The position numbers and the translations under genes were made by a program. DNA of 64,000 bases from Taiwanofungus camphoratus. Taxonomy: Eukaryota; Basidiomycota; Agaricomycetes; Polyporales; Taiwanofungaceae. Under the pieces are notes generated by a model that did no database searches, was not told where the DNA came from, and saw only the letters and a list, made by a program, of their open reading frames with translations. The stretch is taken from the NCBI GenBank assembly GCA_003999685.1, contig CP021222.1:2232001-2296000 (forward strand), written 5' to 3'. Of this stretch, positions 47,824 through 60,826 are shown one piece after another; the stretch's first letter is position 1, and each line of letters opens with the position of its first letter.

Positions 47824-50800
47824 ATGTCGCGCCTCACCGCTGCCCAAGTCATCGCCCAGGGCGACTACCTTGACCCAGAGTTTGACCCTGCGTCTCTCAC
47901 CGTTCCCCAGCTCCTCGGCGTATTTGGCTTCCACAACATCAGCTACCCATCACAATACACCAAGCCCAAGCTCGTCCAGCTTTTCAACGATCAGATCAAA
48001 GCACGCGCGTCCAGGCTCAGGAAGGAGCGCATCAAGCGCGAAAATAGTCAGGCCAGCGACGACGGCATCAAGGATGGTCTCACTGGCAAGCTCATCAACG
48101 AGCGGGTGCGCATTGCTCATGCCGTTCACCGTCAATGTCTCCTTCTGACCTTGCGTTTAGCCTGTGCGCCGCTCGTCCAGACGCATCTCACAGACTCCCT
48201 CACAAGAAACAATCTCGGCGTCTGATCATGCACCGGTGCGTTCAGTAGTCTAATATCCATGTTTACCGCGGTCTGTGCCCTATCTAAGACAGCCCATGTG
48301 ATGAGCTAGCTGTCTATCCGCACGCATAGTGCGGCGGCGCATCGAGGGGAGGCGGGATGATTTATTCCTTGGCTAACGGGAGACTTCGTCGTTTGATTGC
48401 TTTCTCAACACTTGATTCACAGCCGGCACAGGCGAAGCGCCGCAGATCCTCAGCACAACCAACGCTCGGCGGACCGTCCCGCCGAAAGACAAGTAAACTA
48501 ACAGAGCATGTTGTCATCGAAGAAAGCGAGCCCGAAGAGGACAAAGTTGTCCGCAAAGTCGGGCGCAGCAAGAAGAGTGTGAGTTTCCCCTTTTCCGTCC
48601 TCCTGTTTCCAATCTCCCCATCCCAGCTACTCATTGACGGCTAACTTCTCTGTTACGTACATACGCTGCAGTCGACAGATGCTGGCACACAAGCACGCCG
48701 CGTCTCACAGGCGCACCCGGAGGACTCGGGCTGGGAAGACAACAATGTTTTCCAGTCCGGCGCCGAGTCCTCGTCTCCTGCGCGGCCACCGCCTCCCCGG
48801 ACACGCGGCACCCGTCGTTCTAGTGCGCTCCCTCGCCCCATGGTGCGCTCGCGCAAGTCTATGTCCGCTCCGCCGCAGTACGCCTCTGCCTCTCCACCCA
48901 AGTCTAGTCAGGCGCTCGTGGACTCGGATGCAGAGGAGGAAGAAGAGGAGAAAACGCAGCAGGAGAGGGTGAAGGACAAAGGAAAGGAGAAGGAGAAGGA
49001 AATGAAGAAGGAGGAGAGGGAGAGTGCGAAGCCTGCCTCCCGCCCAAGTACGAAGCCGCCTTCTCGTGCGAGCACATCCGGGATCAAACCTCCCTCGGGC
49101 GCGTTCGCGCCGCGTCTCCCGCCAGGTGTCGCCCGCGAGACGCGCGCGTCCGTCGCAAGGGCAACACGTCATACGCTTGTTCCTGAGGCGTTGGCGGAGC
49201 GCCAGGTGGTTGTCGTACCGGATGACTTGAAAGAGGAAGAGGAGGAGGAAGAGGAGGAGACGCAACTGCAGAGGTCTGCAGCCAGGCTCCACGAGGCGAT
49301 AAGGGAGGCACAGCAGGCGAGAGGAGAGACAGAGATGGGCGAGGAAGGACTAAGTGAGGAGGACATCGACGTCGATGAGCGCGTTGCAGCTATCTCGCAG
49401 CGGATCGCGGACGGCGGAGGGCAGGTCATACGACGGAAACGCACGATGGATAACACGGCATCCTCGCTGCTCCTTCGCGTGCTACTTACTCTTCTGGCAC
49501 TACTCGGGTCGAGCGCGCTGTATCAGTATAAAACGGAGAGTGCGGGGATTGGATTCTGCGACGTGGGTGTAACGACGAACGCGGTTGTGGAGGCGAAGAA
49601 GGTGCACTATTTAGCTGTAGAGAGCTGCAACCGGGAGAACAGGACGACGCTGTATGTCCAGCCCAACGCCGATTCGACGAGCTCCGTCGTCTCCCCTGTG
49701 CCCGCTGGCGGAGTACCTAGTAGTGCTCTCGAGGGGACGCTCACTGCAGAGCCATGCCCGCTGCTGCCGCTTGTCCCGCAGCTGCACCCGGAGATGTGCA
49801 CGTCGTGCCCTGCGCACGCATCCTGCACGCCCACGACAATCACCTGTGACTCGGGCTTTATCCTGCGCGCGCACCCGCTACTGGCGATGTTCCCGGTACC
49901 AGGGACGGCGCCGCGCCTCTCCGGTGCGCCGAGCACGTTCACGCGCCCCGCGTACTCGCCGAGCACAGACGTGACGTCGGACGCCGCGCACATGGTGTAC
50001 GCAGCGGTCGGGCTGGCGCTGGACGGCATGCCGGGCGTAGGCTCCGTTGCGCTACCACCGCGGTGCGTAGAGGACCCCCGGCGGAAGAGGCACATCGGGG
50101 TGCTGGGAAAGGCGGTGGAGGCGATGCTGGCGGCGGAGCGTGGACGGCGGCTGTGCGAGGACGTGGGCATAGGTGTCGACGAGCGGGAGGGCGACGAGGC
50201 TGTGGAGGCGCGGCGGTGGGGCATGGAGCTCGAGAAGTTGAAGGATGACCTGAGGAGGAAGACTGCGGTGAGTGCGCTGTTCCAGCGCAGCCTCTACTCT
50301 GGCTCTGGCCCAGACGTTCCCGGTTGTCTGGCGGGTGCTCGAGCGATGTTCTGACTGTTCGCATCTCCTTGCAGCCGAATTTGCAAATTACGTTAGATGA
50401 TACGTTCAACGAGGCGGTGCAGCAACTCGTCCAGTGGGGCGGTGTGTTCATGGGCGAGGATGCCGAGTACGTGTCATTTCATTTCCCCGTCTGCGGCTGT
50501 TTGTCGCCCATGCAATGCCACTGATGTCACCCCTTCCTAGTGGCAAACGCTATCTCGCACACCGGACGCCTTCGATGAGTTGGGACTGCGCTCTCAGAGT
50601 TAAAGCGAGAGATGCATGGGCGGAATGGAACCGGGCGATTGCCGGTACGTACGATCACCGCTGCTGTGCGCTTCCGCGACGCGCATCCCTGACTTTACTA
50701 TCTCCTATTCATCATTAGGAAGTGCGCTGCTAGTGCTCGGTGTGCTTGCATTCCGACGCCGACAGGCACAGCGCGGGGCGGAGAGTGCGCGTGTCGCCGG

Positions 50801-51140
50801 GCTCGTGCAGGTCGCGCTTGACCTCCTGCGCAACCAGGAGCTCGCACACCACACAGACCCTGTCACCGCGCCCGCGCCGTATCTCTCGTCGCTCCAGCTG
50901 CGTGACCTCGTGCTGCAAGACGAGCACTCGGTCCGCACCCGTCGCCGCTTGTGGGAGCGGGTCGAGCGGGTCGTGGAGGGCAACACGAACGTGCGCACAA
51001 ACCTGGAGGAGGTGCAAGGCGGCGATGAGCTGCGTGTTTGGCGGTGGGTAGGCGGCGCCGGGGCGATCAGCCCTCGGTCAGGAGGTACGAAGAGGCTCGC
51101 GTCCGAAGAGAAGGGCGCGAGTTGGAGGATAGTGGCTTGA
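47824..51140 (+). CDS. SRC1: Inner nuclear membrane protein Src1/Heh1 (LEM-like, Man1 family)
   Basis: ATG at 47824 (MSRLTAAQVIAQGDYLDPEF). An N-terminal HeH/LEM-like helix pair, LTVPQLLGVFGFHNISYPSQYTK PKLVQLF, is the chromatin-binding module of yeast Heh1/Src1. Next come short exons with RRSSRRISQT and basic boxes such as RRKTSK and GRSKKS (nuclear import), then a long acidic/basic disordered linker with runs of Glu/Lys. TM1 is SLLLRVLLTLLALLGSSALY. The lumenal Man1-Src1 part has paired cysteines (MCTSCPAHASC) and PRCVEDPRRK. TM2 is SALLVLGVLAFRRR. A C-terminal winged-helix-like part (LRDLVLQDEHSVRTRRRLWERVERVVEGNTNVRT) ends at 51140. About seven exons and about 850 residues. It acts in anchoring chromatin and in nuclear-pore quality control at the inner nuclear membrane. 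Coding sequence is strikingly GC-rich next to its A+T-rich upstream region. Confidence 0.88.
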
Positions 51141-52032
51141 TGGTGGTGGTGCCCTGAATTAAGATTCCCCTGTTTGTTTATCTTGGTTTCTCCGACTTGC
51201 TTTTTTTATTTTCTTTATTTCTCGACTTCTATCGCTCTCATGATCTGCATGCGTGTGCTCTGACATCGTCTATCGTGTCTTCATGTCCTAAAGCTACCTG
51301 GATGAACCCCTGTTTTACTATTAAAACGATGCTGCTGGTTCGATACGGCTCTATTGTACTATGAGTATAGTGGTAGTACAGAAATAAGTACTGTTGTGAC
51401 CCTGCATTTGTGGCGCAACAATTTCAACTCGCCTGCCGGGACCATGGTGCGCCCAGTTACGACTGCTAGCGAGGATATTTGACCTGAATCTTATATCGAT
51501 AAGGTCGTTTCAGTCTAGGCCAAGGCATCCGGGAGTATGGATAACACTCTTAAAACGAGGGTACGGGTCCCACAGCCCAGTGAAGACCGTCTGCGCTATG
51601 GCTGTCCTAACCCAAGAAGTCGACGATCGCGCTTCGGATCGAAGTTGCACCCGCGATTTTGCTTCGATGCATTCGTAGCATATGATCATCCGTGCAGCGT
51701 GTAGATGCCACGCGCCCAAAGATAACTACTTAAGTACACTTCCAGATCGACATGGACCATCATCGACACCAACCATCAGAAGGTCTTCAATGGGACAATT
51801 AAACACCATTCAGTCTGGGGCCAGAGTGTGCCCGATGTCATCCGAAGGCACCGGAACAGGGGTTGCACGGACGCTTTTTTTCATGCAGGAATGCCTTGTC
51901 GACTCGCCCGTTGCCAACTTAAGTCAATACATTGACCACCATATCCAACTGCAGACATACGCGTCACTCCATTCTGTGACCATTGCGCTTCTGCCGCGAT
52001 TAATACTGGAACATTAGCCAAAAGCGATTGGT
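51141..52032. other. Intergenic between convergent genes, nothing recognised
   Basis: About 890 bp. Frames present (for example 51682-52017 on +) have no motif or splice support. Confidence 0.4.
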
Positions 52033-54391
52033 CATTCCCACCCGCTGGGCATCGACCATCCGATGTCAGTATCACCCTGCGATAGCCCCGCTTGAATCTT
52101 TTCAATCAAGGCGCGTTTCATAAATTGCTCCTCCGCTAGTACGCGAGTCGTCTACGGATCACAAACACACATTCATGTCAGCGTTGTTCGAAACCGAGGG
52201 ACCTGTGATCGGGAGGAAGGCGACGTCGTTCTAGAAATAGGAGAAGGGACTATGACGCACTCTGAGGAATCGCTCGAGGTCTATTCGGCCGGTATTGAGA
52301 GCGCGGTGCAGATGGTAGATCGTGTCCTCGATGGCATTATCCTCCGCCACCAAATTAATGAGCCTGATCGAATGGAACCCGAGGGTGTACGAAAGTAAGA
52401 GTTAATTAGATCCATCCAGCCGATCCCACGGACCATACGACAGGGAAAAATACAGAGGACGGAAGATAGCGGTCAATGTTCTGCAAAATGAAGAGCAAAA
52501 ATTCAGAGGCACGCACTGATTATGTACGATTGTAGTCGAGCAGACAAGCTCGTCGACCTCGGGGTCCCCCTTACGCCGTAACTCCGCTACATTCTGCTCA
52601 GCGGCATCCACCACGGTGCGCATGCGCTCCGCTACACTGTGGCATACGTCCCTCACGGCCTCGAGGCGCGCCATCTCATCGCGGATGGCCGGCTCGCCTG
52701 CAAGCAGGTCTGTCTGGTGCGCCAGCAGCCGCTCTGCATCTATGACCATCGCATGTGAGAGTGATGCGAGCTCGGACTGCAGTTTTGCGTGCACTTGGGT
52801 GTGGAGCCGCAGGAGCTCGGGATTTGGTGGGCGTGGGGGAGCAGATGCGGTGGGAGGGGGAGACGTAGAGGATTGTACAGCGGTCAAGTCGTCAGCATCG
52901 AGTAGATCAGGCGGAGGAGTTGAATGGGCAGGTGCGGGAACGGGTAGCGGTGGTGTGAATATTTGCGGAATTACTGGTGGTGGTGGGGGTGCAGGAGGGT
53001 GTACATAGTGATGATGCGGTTGAATATTCGCAGTAGGCTGCGGAGAAATAAAGGGAGGCGCGGCAGGTCGAGGGGGCTCATTGACCGGTACAGTTCCTGC
53101 AGGTACATTTGGTAAATAAAATGTTCCATGTGGGGCACCTACGGGAGATGAAGGTGAAATAGAGCCCGGCGCTGGTGGAAGTGGAGGTCGGGGAGACGAT
53201 GCAAGAGGATGAACAGCACTCATCGTATCTTGTGAGACATGTGTAAGCTGCTGTTGGTGCAGAACAGCACCCGGGGCCATCGGAGCACCGGGTGCCCATC
53301 CCAGAGGCGTTGCAAAATTTGGGGGGTTCTCCAAGGGGGTACTAGCGGCGCGAGGGCTGTATGTCGGAGGTATTGAAAGACTTCCATGCTGCAGAATGCC
53401 CGTTTCAACTAATGGAGGAGGCAGCGGAGGGGGTGGTCTCCGGCCAAGTGGCGACTATTGTGTGTAGGGAAGCGGGCATAACAATGAGCCGTGTGAAAGC
53501 CGACGAGACAACAATAGCACATACGTCGCTGAGCACAATTGGAGACTGGCTCCGACTGTTGGACCGGGAGTCAGAGGGTAGTATACTAGCGGTTCTAGAA
53601 TATGGCACCGGGCTGACGGCGGATGAGCTAGGCTTGGCAGGAAGGGGAGGTCGTTCATGGCTATTGACAGAGGACACGGATGGCGAAGGAGCATGTGGTG
53701 GTGTATGTGCATATGTGCCGGGGAGCGACGGCGGGGGTCGCCCCGAATAGTCGGGACCTGTCATCTGCGAGCGCATCGACGCGGAATGGGGGGACGAGAC
53801 GCGTTTCGGTTTCGCGTACACAGGCGGCTCGCGAGAGAAGGCGTCCTGCATGGCCTCTATCAGTGCTGTCAGACTGCAGGCCTGTGTGATCCCCGACGGG
53901 TCAGCGTCACATGAGCGCGGAACAGGAAACATGTGAGCGGTAACACACGGACCTCGCTCTTTTTCTCCCAGTTGCGCAAGTAACCTATATGGCACCGGCC
54001 GCTCACGTCCATGTCCGGACCTGGTTTGACCAGCATGTCGCTGGTGGGCACGACGTAGGCAATAGGGGGCTGTCGGGGGTACTCCCGGGTCAGCCACAAG
54101 GCGATCGGGATGTTGTAGGAAACGGCGCGGAAGGTGATAGGCAGCAAACCATGGAGACAGAGCAAGAGTTGGGTGCGACCATCATCGTAAGCTGGACATA
54201 TTGACAAGACATGAGTGAAGGTACAGCATGGTGCCAGATGCGAGCACTGAACTGTAGATGTCCGTCTTGGGCCGGATCGCGGGGTGGCGGGCGAGGACTG
54301 CGTCTACGTCTGCAAAGACGGTATCTCTGTTAGCGTAGACCTGGGTGCTCTGGCGCAACCATTTCTGCGTGAGGGTCTCGGGTGAACTCAT
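52033..54391 (-). CDS. VPS23: ESCRT-I subunit Vps23/Tsg101
   Basis: ATG at 54391 (MSSPETLTQKWLRQSTQVYAN) opens a UEV domain: an intron leads to DDGRTQLLLCLHGLLPITF, then YNIPIALWLTREYPRQPPIAYVVPTSDM and a Cys-free ubiquitin-E2-like end, HIGYLRNWEKKSE. The middle is a very long Pro/Ser-rich linker (PPPPLPPP, HPPAPPPPPVIP) reached through a splice from VLSD to SPLGRRPPPP near 53450-53520. A coiled coil follows (LHTQVHAKLQSELASLSHAMVIDAERLLAHQ). The C-terminal steadiness box is INLVAEDNAIEDTIYHLHRAL, DLERFLR and, after introns, VLAEEQFMKRALIEKIQ, ending at 52033. It recognises ubiquitinated cargo on endosomes. About 720 residues is longer than yeast Vps23 because of the proline-rich linker. Confidence 0.9.
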
Positions 54392-55550
54392 ATTGTCATA
54401 AGACTGGAATAGCAGCTCGTCTAATTGTTTTCTGAGCCGCCCAGTGTCACTGCGCGCGCGCGCGCTGTACGCGGAAGCCTAGGACAGGTGGCGGAAGGTG
54501 GCGGAGCAATGGGCGCTTTCAAGCTCCGCTGAGAAGGCGCCAAGGTCCGCACAGCCGGACATACAGGCGCCGACGCGACTTGGACCGAGATGGACCGCTG
54601 TTGACGGTGGAACAGGAAAATGATATGGATCTTGTGGTAGAGGAATAGTGGGCTCCTGTTCCTCTGCAAATCAAACCTTGTCTCGAGTCGGTCTTGTGGA
54701 CGGTTTGTTGGGCCCAAGATGCTGTTTTCGCACTAGAGTTGGCGTCAGAATATGTACTTCCGCGCGTTCACGCTAGATTTGCTTCCGCTGCGAGTACGAT
54801 CTGCCACCGGACGTCTATCTCGGATTCGCCTGCATTCTCGCTGGTCGAAACACTCGAACGCCCGCTGCACACCGAACAACTCTCTGAGCGGTAGTTGGGG
54901 TCTGTCGATAGCACCGGCTTCCGTTGACAAACGGTCGCCTGTTTCTGGTCCTTCGCTTCATGTCCGTTTAGGGAAAGCTCAAAGGCAGCGGTACCGGTGT
55001 GAACTCGCTTCATCACCGGTCCACATGAGAAGGGAGGGGGTGTCCCACCCGGGCCAGCTGAGGCTTCCTGATCATTGTCCTACGCATGAGTGTCCAGACA
55101 CAGCACAGCTGCCAGCTGCGGCTGCCTTGCTCCAAATGGTGGCAGAGGAAGGCGCTGAGGAGAGACACTAAAGTCACCGGGTCTGGATCGGCCGCATCTG
55201 TTTTCCATTCTCGTTTGGTCGCACTGAAATCCTATCCATAATTCCCCGATCCATGGTTTGTCTGTGACAGGGGCTCACTAGCAATACGCTACTATCTCCA
55301 GATCAGCGGCCCTTCCTTCCCATACCCGGATCACGACACTTCTCGGCTCACAAGCCAGCGCCGATGTTTGTGAGTCTGAGGTTCGACATGTCATTCTATC
55401 AGCATGCCATTTCTGCTTTTGGCTCAGTCAAGGGTCCAATTTCTCATATATAGTCCGTCCTCCGTCGCGTCAGTGTGGGTTCTTTTTTCCCTTTATACCT
55501 TCCAAATATTGTGTCCCTCTTTCACATGGTTCTATTGTCTCTGGCACGTC
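54392..55550. other. Shared upstream region of Vps23 and TEA-factor genes
   Basis: About 1.16 kb between divergent starts. It contains a GC alternating run near 54449-54460 and C/T-rich stretches from 55400 on, which may be the leader of the TEA gene. No coding call. Confidence 0.4.
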
Positions 55551-57376
55551 ATGTTTCGGTACGGTCTGCCCCAGTACAGCACTTCCTCTCCGTCTCTCGC
55601 TCCCCCAGGTTCTGCCAACTCCAATGAGAGTATGGAGTCTCTCGACGACGCGTTAAAGCACAAAACTTTGACGCCTCAGAGAAAGCATCACAAATTACTC
55701 AAAGACGGAAGCGAGGTGTGGTCACAGGAAGTCGAAAAGATCTTCGTTGAAGGTAATCATTTACGTGAATTGGTAGTACGATTGAGGCTGACATCATCCG
55801 GCTGGCACAGGATTGCGCAAATATTGGCAGTCACCCTGGGCGACGTACTCCCGTGGACGCAGTCGATGGCGGAATCAGTTCCTAGTGGACCATCTCAAGC
55901 GAGCTGGCATCGAGCGGTCGAAGAAACAAGTCGCTAGCCATATCCAGGTCCTCCGGAACATGTGGAGAGGAGAGCCAGGTTTGTCATATCGGATATCTAC
56001 TCCATCATCCATCCGTATATCTGATTTTTGTCATCAGAGTTCCACTTGGTCGCGGGAGGGGAAGAGCTCTTCCAGGAGAACGGTTTGTTGGCGTCTCCGA
56101 AGAGGAAAGCTAATACCGAGTCGCCAGAGCCTCCTCCACCATCGAACCTAGACCCGCCAGACGCATATCCTCAATACTCTCCCTCGTCCTCAACTCCGGA
56201 CTTTTCTGCTCTGGAGTTTCCGATTGAGATTTGTTCGCCTACGTCTGGTACACAGTTGACACCGCCGCCAATGATGCATTTTGGAGACCCCAGTATTGAT
56301 GAGAATGGCGCATCTTTGTCTTCTATGCACGATTCTGCATTCGCGACTATCACCCCTTCTTCCGCTAGGGCACGCGCTCGACCACCCGTGAAGTTGGAAC
56401 CTCTTGCGATGGATCCCGGTCTCTTCACACTTCCTCAGAACCCGTTTCCAGATGCTACTGACTTCGCATACGCTTCCCCGTCGTCATCTGCACCCAACAG
56501 GGTATGTGGTGTGAGCTTCTGGGCTGATGCCATGCTTCCGTCCACCATCGATGTCGACAGACTCACGTCCGCATCAATCGTCTCTTCCGCGTCGCAGCAG
56601 CAACTCTCACCTTTCCGCATTCTACTGCGCTTGAACCTTAGTATCTCACCGAGTGACATTCGCAGCCCGCCGAATGTTCAGGGATTCAACGGTGCGGTAT
56701 CTTTCGCAGCGCAGTGGGCGTCATCAGCCAAGTGTCACACCAAGACATGGACAGGCAAGGCTTGTATTTCGCACGAGGTTGGCCTCCTCGATCAGCTCAG
56801 TCCGCCGCAACTGCATCCTGGTCTGGGCTGCGACGGCAGCTCACCCTCGATGGTTATCGCTTACCTCCCGGACTCTGCGCTGAGTCGGTGCAGGTGGTTG
56901 GATACAAGTACGTATGCGGCACGATGATGTGCATCTTATTCATATACATGTGTTGTCCTCATGTTGATTTGTAACACATGTGATATCTTTGTCATATAGT
57001 CCAGACTATCACGCAGCAGATCGTCGTCGACAATGAGGTGCTCGCCGTCCTTATATACACGCTCGACCGCACGGCAAGCGTGGGCAGTACGCCTACGGTG
57101 GAGCTCGTTGGCTTTCATAAGTACCCTTGGCGAATGCCGTCCCCGCAGCCATTCTCGTCGTCTCCGTCGATATCCCCAATCTCACCAACGTTTCCGCCCA
57201 GTTACTCACCCCCTGGGTACAGCGCAGCCCCTGTCTCATCGCCACAGACGCCACTATTCGCACGGCCATCGAGCTATGGCGAAGATGTTCCATTATCGTG
57301 TGCATTGGACTTCAGCCGGACTTCGGCCATGCACGTACCGAGTCCGACGACAATGAACCCAACAAGGCTCTTCTAA
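55551..57376 (+). CDS. TEA/ATTS-domain transcription factor
   Basis: ATG at 55551 (MFRYGLPQYSTSSPSLAPPG) is the last in-frame ATG that still keeps the conserved pre-TEA region. RKHHKLLKDGSEVWSQEVEKIFVEG runs into a 58-bp intron and then LRKYWQSPWATYSRGRSRWRNQF, LVDHLKRAGIERSKKQVASHIQVL and RNMWRGEPE. This is a full TEA DNA-binding domain with its recognition helix (the S-K-K-Q-V-A-S-H-I-Q-V core). The rest is a Ser/Pro-rich activation-type region with a conserved-looking block (LSPFRILLRLNLSI to DNEVLAVLIYTLDRTA) reached through another intron, ending MNPTRLF at 57376. TEA factors such as TEC1 and AbaA bind CATTCY-type sites and control filamentation or development. The target genes here are unknown. 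Confidence 0.87.
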
Positions 57377-57690
57377 GTACTGATCACCCTCTTTTCATGG
57401 TTACACTTCACCTTTACCCCTCACTCCCTGACCCTTTTCTATTTATTGATCGCGAGGACATCGAATCCTTATTTATATATCACCAACCATCTTTCTTGAT
57501 GGACCGCCCGACACTCATTCATACACGCGCTGTTGTCACTGTTACCAGTCCAGTTTCTCTTGTAGCACCGGCTGTATCACCGGAATTGTTGTAGATATAG
57601 TCACCCGCGATCCCCAAAATCAATGTAGCCACTAATAATTCCTTGACTTGTTTCGAGCACTAGCATCCGACATAGGTAAGCAGAGCTATA
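57377..57690. other. 3' flanks of two convergent genes
   Basis: A frame on + extends into here, but the TEA-factor stop at 57376 is preferred because it follows the exon phase. No independent gene. Confidence 0.4.
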
Positions 57691-60553
57691 CTAAGATGGG
57701 GGAACAAGGAGTGTCCGAGCTTTCTCTCGCACTCGTGTGTCCCAATGTGTCTGCATGAGCAGATGCAGCTCCCAGAAAAGCGTGCCCAACGGGTTGCTCA
57801 GCTGCGGGTCATCCAGGTCTGGCCGATACGCGCCATTACCACCGCGGTCCTCTGTGGACAGTAGGGCCTCAAGTTTGGGTTCTTGCTCGACCAGCACACC
57901 CACAAACTCAATGGCGCGCACGGCAGCGGTCGATGACCAGTGCAATGAAGCCATCAGCAGGCGTTTGGCGAATGCAGCTGAGCGCCAAGGTGGAGCAGCG
58001 GATGAGGACGTACGCGGGGTGAACACAAGGTGCAAGGCGCGGAAAAGCATATCTGCAATGGACTGGGGCTTAGCAACACGGATGTAGGACTTGAATGAAG
58101 TTGCAGGCGGTGTGTCGATATCAGGCATGAGACTCAATGAAGGGAGGATAGCGTAGAGGCGGTTCACGAAGTCGGTCAAGTCGATATCCAGCGCTTCACC
58201 TGATGAATTTGAATTTCAACATCAGGCCGGTTGCAAAATTTAATAGATTCCTACCTTGTCCAGACAGAAGCTCGAAAGCAGTCATAATGCAGAGTAGTTG
58301 GTGCTGTACATTCTCAACCTTTGACGGAGCATAATCTACACCATCTGCTTCCATCGAAACGCGCAACATGATTTCCTTCAAGACTTGCATAAGATCCTTG
58401 AAGAAGTCGATGTTCACCAAATGGGCAAACTTGGATATGCCCTGGAGAGCGGCCGGAAGTAGACATGTAGGATGAGGGTTCTTCAAGATTCTGAAGTAGA
58501 GCACGAACAACAATTTGAGCGTCTCCGTTTGCTGCAGAACGGAAGGTTTGAGCATGTCCATGCCCTGATCAGATCAACTGAAGGAGTGGAGGACCTACGG
58601 TCGCAGCGCGCTCTTCCTTGTCGACCTCCGCTTCTGCCTCCTGCATTTCCTTCGCTATCTGCTTCTTCTCCTTTAGGACTTTTCTTGCCTTCTTGCTTAG
58701 ATGAGGTTGATCAGCCTTTTTGCCCTTCGCTCGGCCCTTCACATATGCGTTTCCGCGTTCTCCCTTGTCCGCTTTCGACTCAGAGGCACGCACGCCAAGT
58801 TCAGTCTTGAGGCGTAAATGAAGAAGGCACGAGAGGACATCAGGGTGAACATTGAACTTGCGCTCCTTGATCATACGATTGATTAGTCGCACAACCTCGA
58901 GGGAAGCCTCGCCTGTACTGTCGGCGCGAAAGACCTTGATGATAGAGTTGAGGCAGAGATCCGAAGACTGCGCGGCATCGGCATCGTCGGTCAGGAAGAT
59001 CTCCAGACTCTTGCAAGAAGTTGCACGTACTTTATCCCATGACTTCCGGCTCAGATTAGCAACGATAGAGTTCATCAGGTTGACACGGAAGTTGAAGTGC
59101 GTCACCTCGACGAGCAAAGTACACATGCATCGCAGCGCGTCTTCGGAAAGCTCACCCTTTGCTAGCAGTTCCCAGCCTCAGTCAAAGTATTTTAAAGGAT
59201 AAAAAGACGATAGATGCATCACGCTACCTTTTATCTCAGCTTCTAGAGTGCGCAGATAGGACTGGTACGTTCCAACGAGCCCTTGCTCCCAATCACGCGT
59301 ACGCTGTACCATCTGGCTAACCTTATCTGCTTTCTCCTTCTCAGTAAGGGGGCGAATGCGGTAGCCTGGTATAACGTCTTTGAAAACTGCCAATTGAGAC
59401 AGTATGGTCAATTTGCGGATGACGACATCGTTAGGGACGGGCTCGGGGTGCGATGGTGTTGTAATTTCGGGTAGTGAAAATGTATGCAGACGTCTTAAAA
59501 GCCCGAGCTGAAGAACTCTATGAGGACATATTGCCGGTGAAGAAAGCGGGTGCATACGCTATTTTCTGGATCCGCCACAATCTCCTGACATATTCCTGCT
59601 ATTTGCTCCTTGGCACCCTGTATTCGAGCTCTTCGAGATTTGTTTGCAATAACATCGACGACTGCCGGTCGCCCAAAACGAGCACCCGTTGATACGTCTT
59701 CTATATTGTGTGATCGTGGTTCGAGCTCATCCTCCATCGCACTGTCCGCATCGCTCTTGTGCATCTCCTTCTCTTCAGTAAGAAACACCTTGTCCGTACT
59801 CTTTTGTATTCGTCCATCTGCAAGCTTAATTGGAAGGCGCTCGATACCGTTTTCTTCGTCCGATTCTGGCTCCCATGATGGTCGACGCTTGCGCGGAAGT
59901 ACTTCATACGGCATTTCCTCGTCAGAATCGGGCTTTGTCCTCTGTCTCCTGTGGGCACTAGGGCTAGCTGATGCATTTCCATCTTCTTCTGAGACAAATG
60001 ACTGAGATTGGCCCTCGCCTTCGTCATCATCTATTCCAGAGCTCCAAGATTCTTCGTCCTCGTCATGAGAGTCTATTGAAGGCAGATCGTCCTTGACAGA
60101 CACGCGGGCAGGCTTATGCATACGATGCAGCCTTTCAGTCTCCTTTTTGCTCCTATGACATATGCGATTTAACATGTTCGATGCTAACGAGATAACAAAC
60201 ACACCCACCTAGCGATTCCCTTTTCATCCAGTCTGTTGAGGAACGCCAGTGCAGGCCCATACTCCTCGAATACGTCAAGGTCCTCCTCCGATAACTCTAC
60301 GTCTTCATCATTGTTCTGGGCGGGAATGGGGATGATTTCCTTAGCTGCGGCCTTTGCTTTGCCCTTGTCCTTGGTTTTCGAGGACTGTCTCTTCTTCCCC
60401 GGTTTCTCGGCCACAGCCTTCGCCGTCACGATCTTACGCTTCTTGTGGGGACCCTATGGGCAGATGAGACGCGTCCAAGTAGTGTGCATTAATTGATAGT
60501 CCTACCTGGATCCCAGGCTGCGCGGGGCGTTTTCGATTTGTCTTCAAGGCCAT
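57691..60553 (-). CDS. NOC3: Nucleolar complex protein Noc3
   Basis: ATG at 60553 (MALKTNRKRPAQPGIQ) is directly followed by a GT donor. The second exon starts GPHKKRKIV (nuclear localisation) and continues with acidic sequence. A long Asp/Glu/Ser-rich exon contains YEVLPRKRRP and IERLPIKLADGRI, the typical Noc3 entry motif. The body contains FSLPEITTPSHPEPVPNDVVIRKLTILSQLAVFKDVIPGYRIRPLT, then LSEDALRCMCTLLVEVTHFNFRVNLM, IVANLSRKSWDKV, then a basic loop, LLFVLYFRILKNP, and a CBF/Mak21-like C-terminal part ending LVPPS at 57691. About 830 residues and seven or eight exons. It exports pre-60S particles from nucleolus to nucleus and in yeast also helps load replication origins. Divergent with APC5; starts 274 bp apart. 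Confidence 0.92.
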
Positions 60554-60826
60554 ACCCACTATGCCAGTATACCCAAAGAAATACAACCAATCACGACCGT
60601 CAAAGACCAAATTTCATGTGCTGTAGATATATATGGCAATTCCCACGAGGCGCGTCGTGTTCATTGAACGCGACTTGAGACGCGCCTCGTCCTCACGTCT
60701 TTGATGCTACAATAGCCTATTGGGCTACGGGAGTCTGTTGTTCTATCCTTGCTTATGCTGTCATTTTATTCTTCACATCTTTAGAATCCGTTATTCCTTA
60801 TTCCCGTATTCTGCCGCACTGGCAGC
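60554..60826. promoter_or_regulatory. Divergent promoter of Noc3 and APC5
   Basis: 273 bp between the two starts. It carries the 12-bp perfect inverted repeat described separately, with ACGCG cores that resemble MluI cell-cycle box cores. Which gene it controls is unknown. Confidence 0.5.
60645..60690. promoter_or_regulatory. Perfect 12-bp inverted repeat with ACGCG cores
   Basis: ACGAGGCGCGTC (60645-60656) and GACGCGCCTCGT (60679-60690) are exact reverse complements, separated by 22 bp that include another ACGCG. Placement between divergent cell-growth and cell-cycle genes makes a two-faced binding site plausible. Not known from any reference I can cite. Confidence 0.55.

Noticed and set aside
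48653-50451. Long minus-strand frames opposite the Src1/Heh1 gene
   Set aside because: High GC content opens antisense frames; they are Arg/Pro/Ser-rich without motifs, while the plus strand has HeH, TM and lumenal Cys features.
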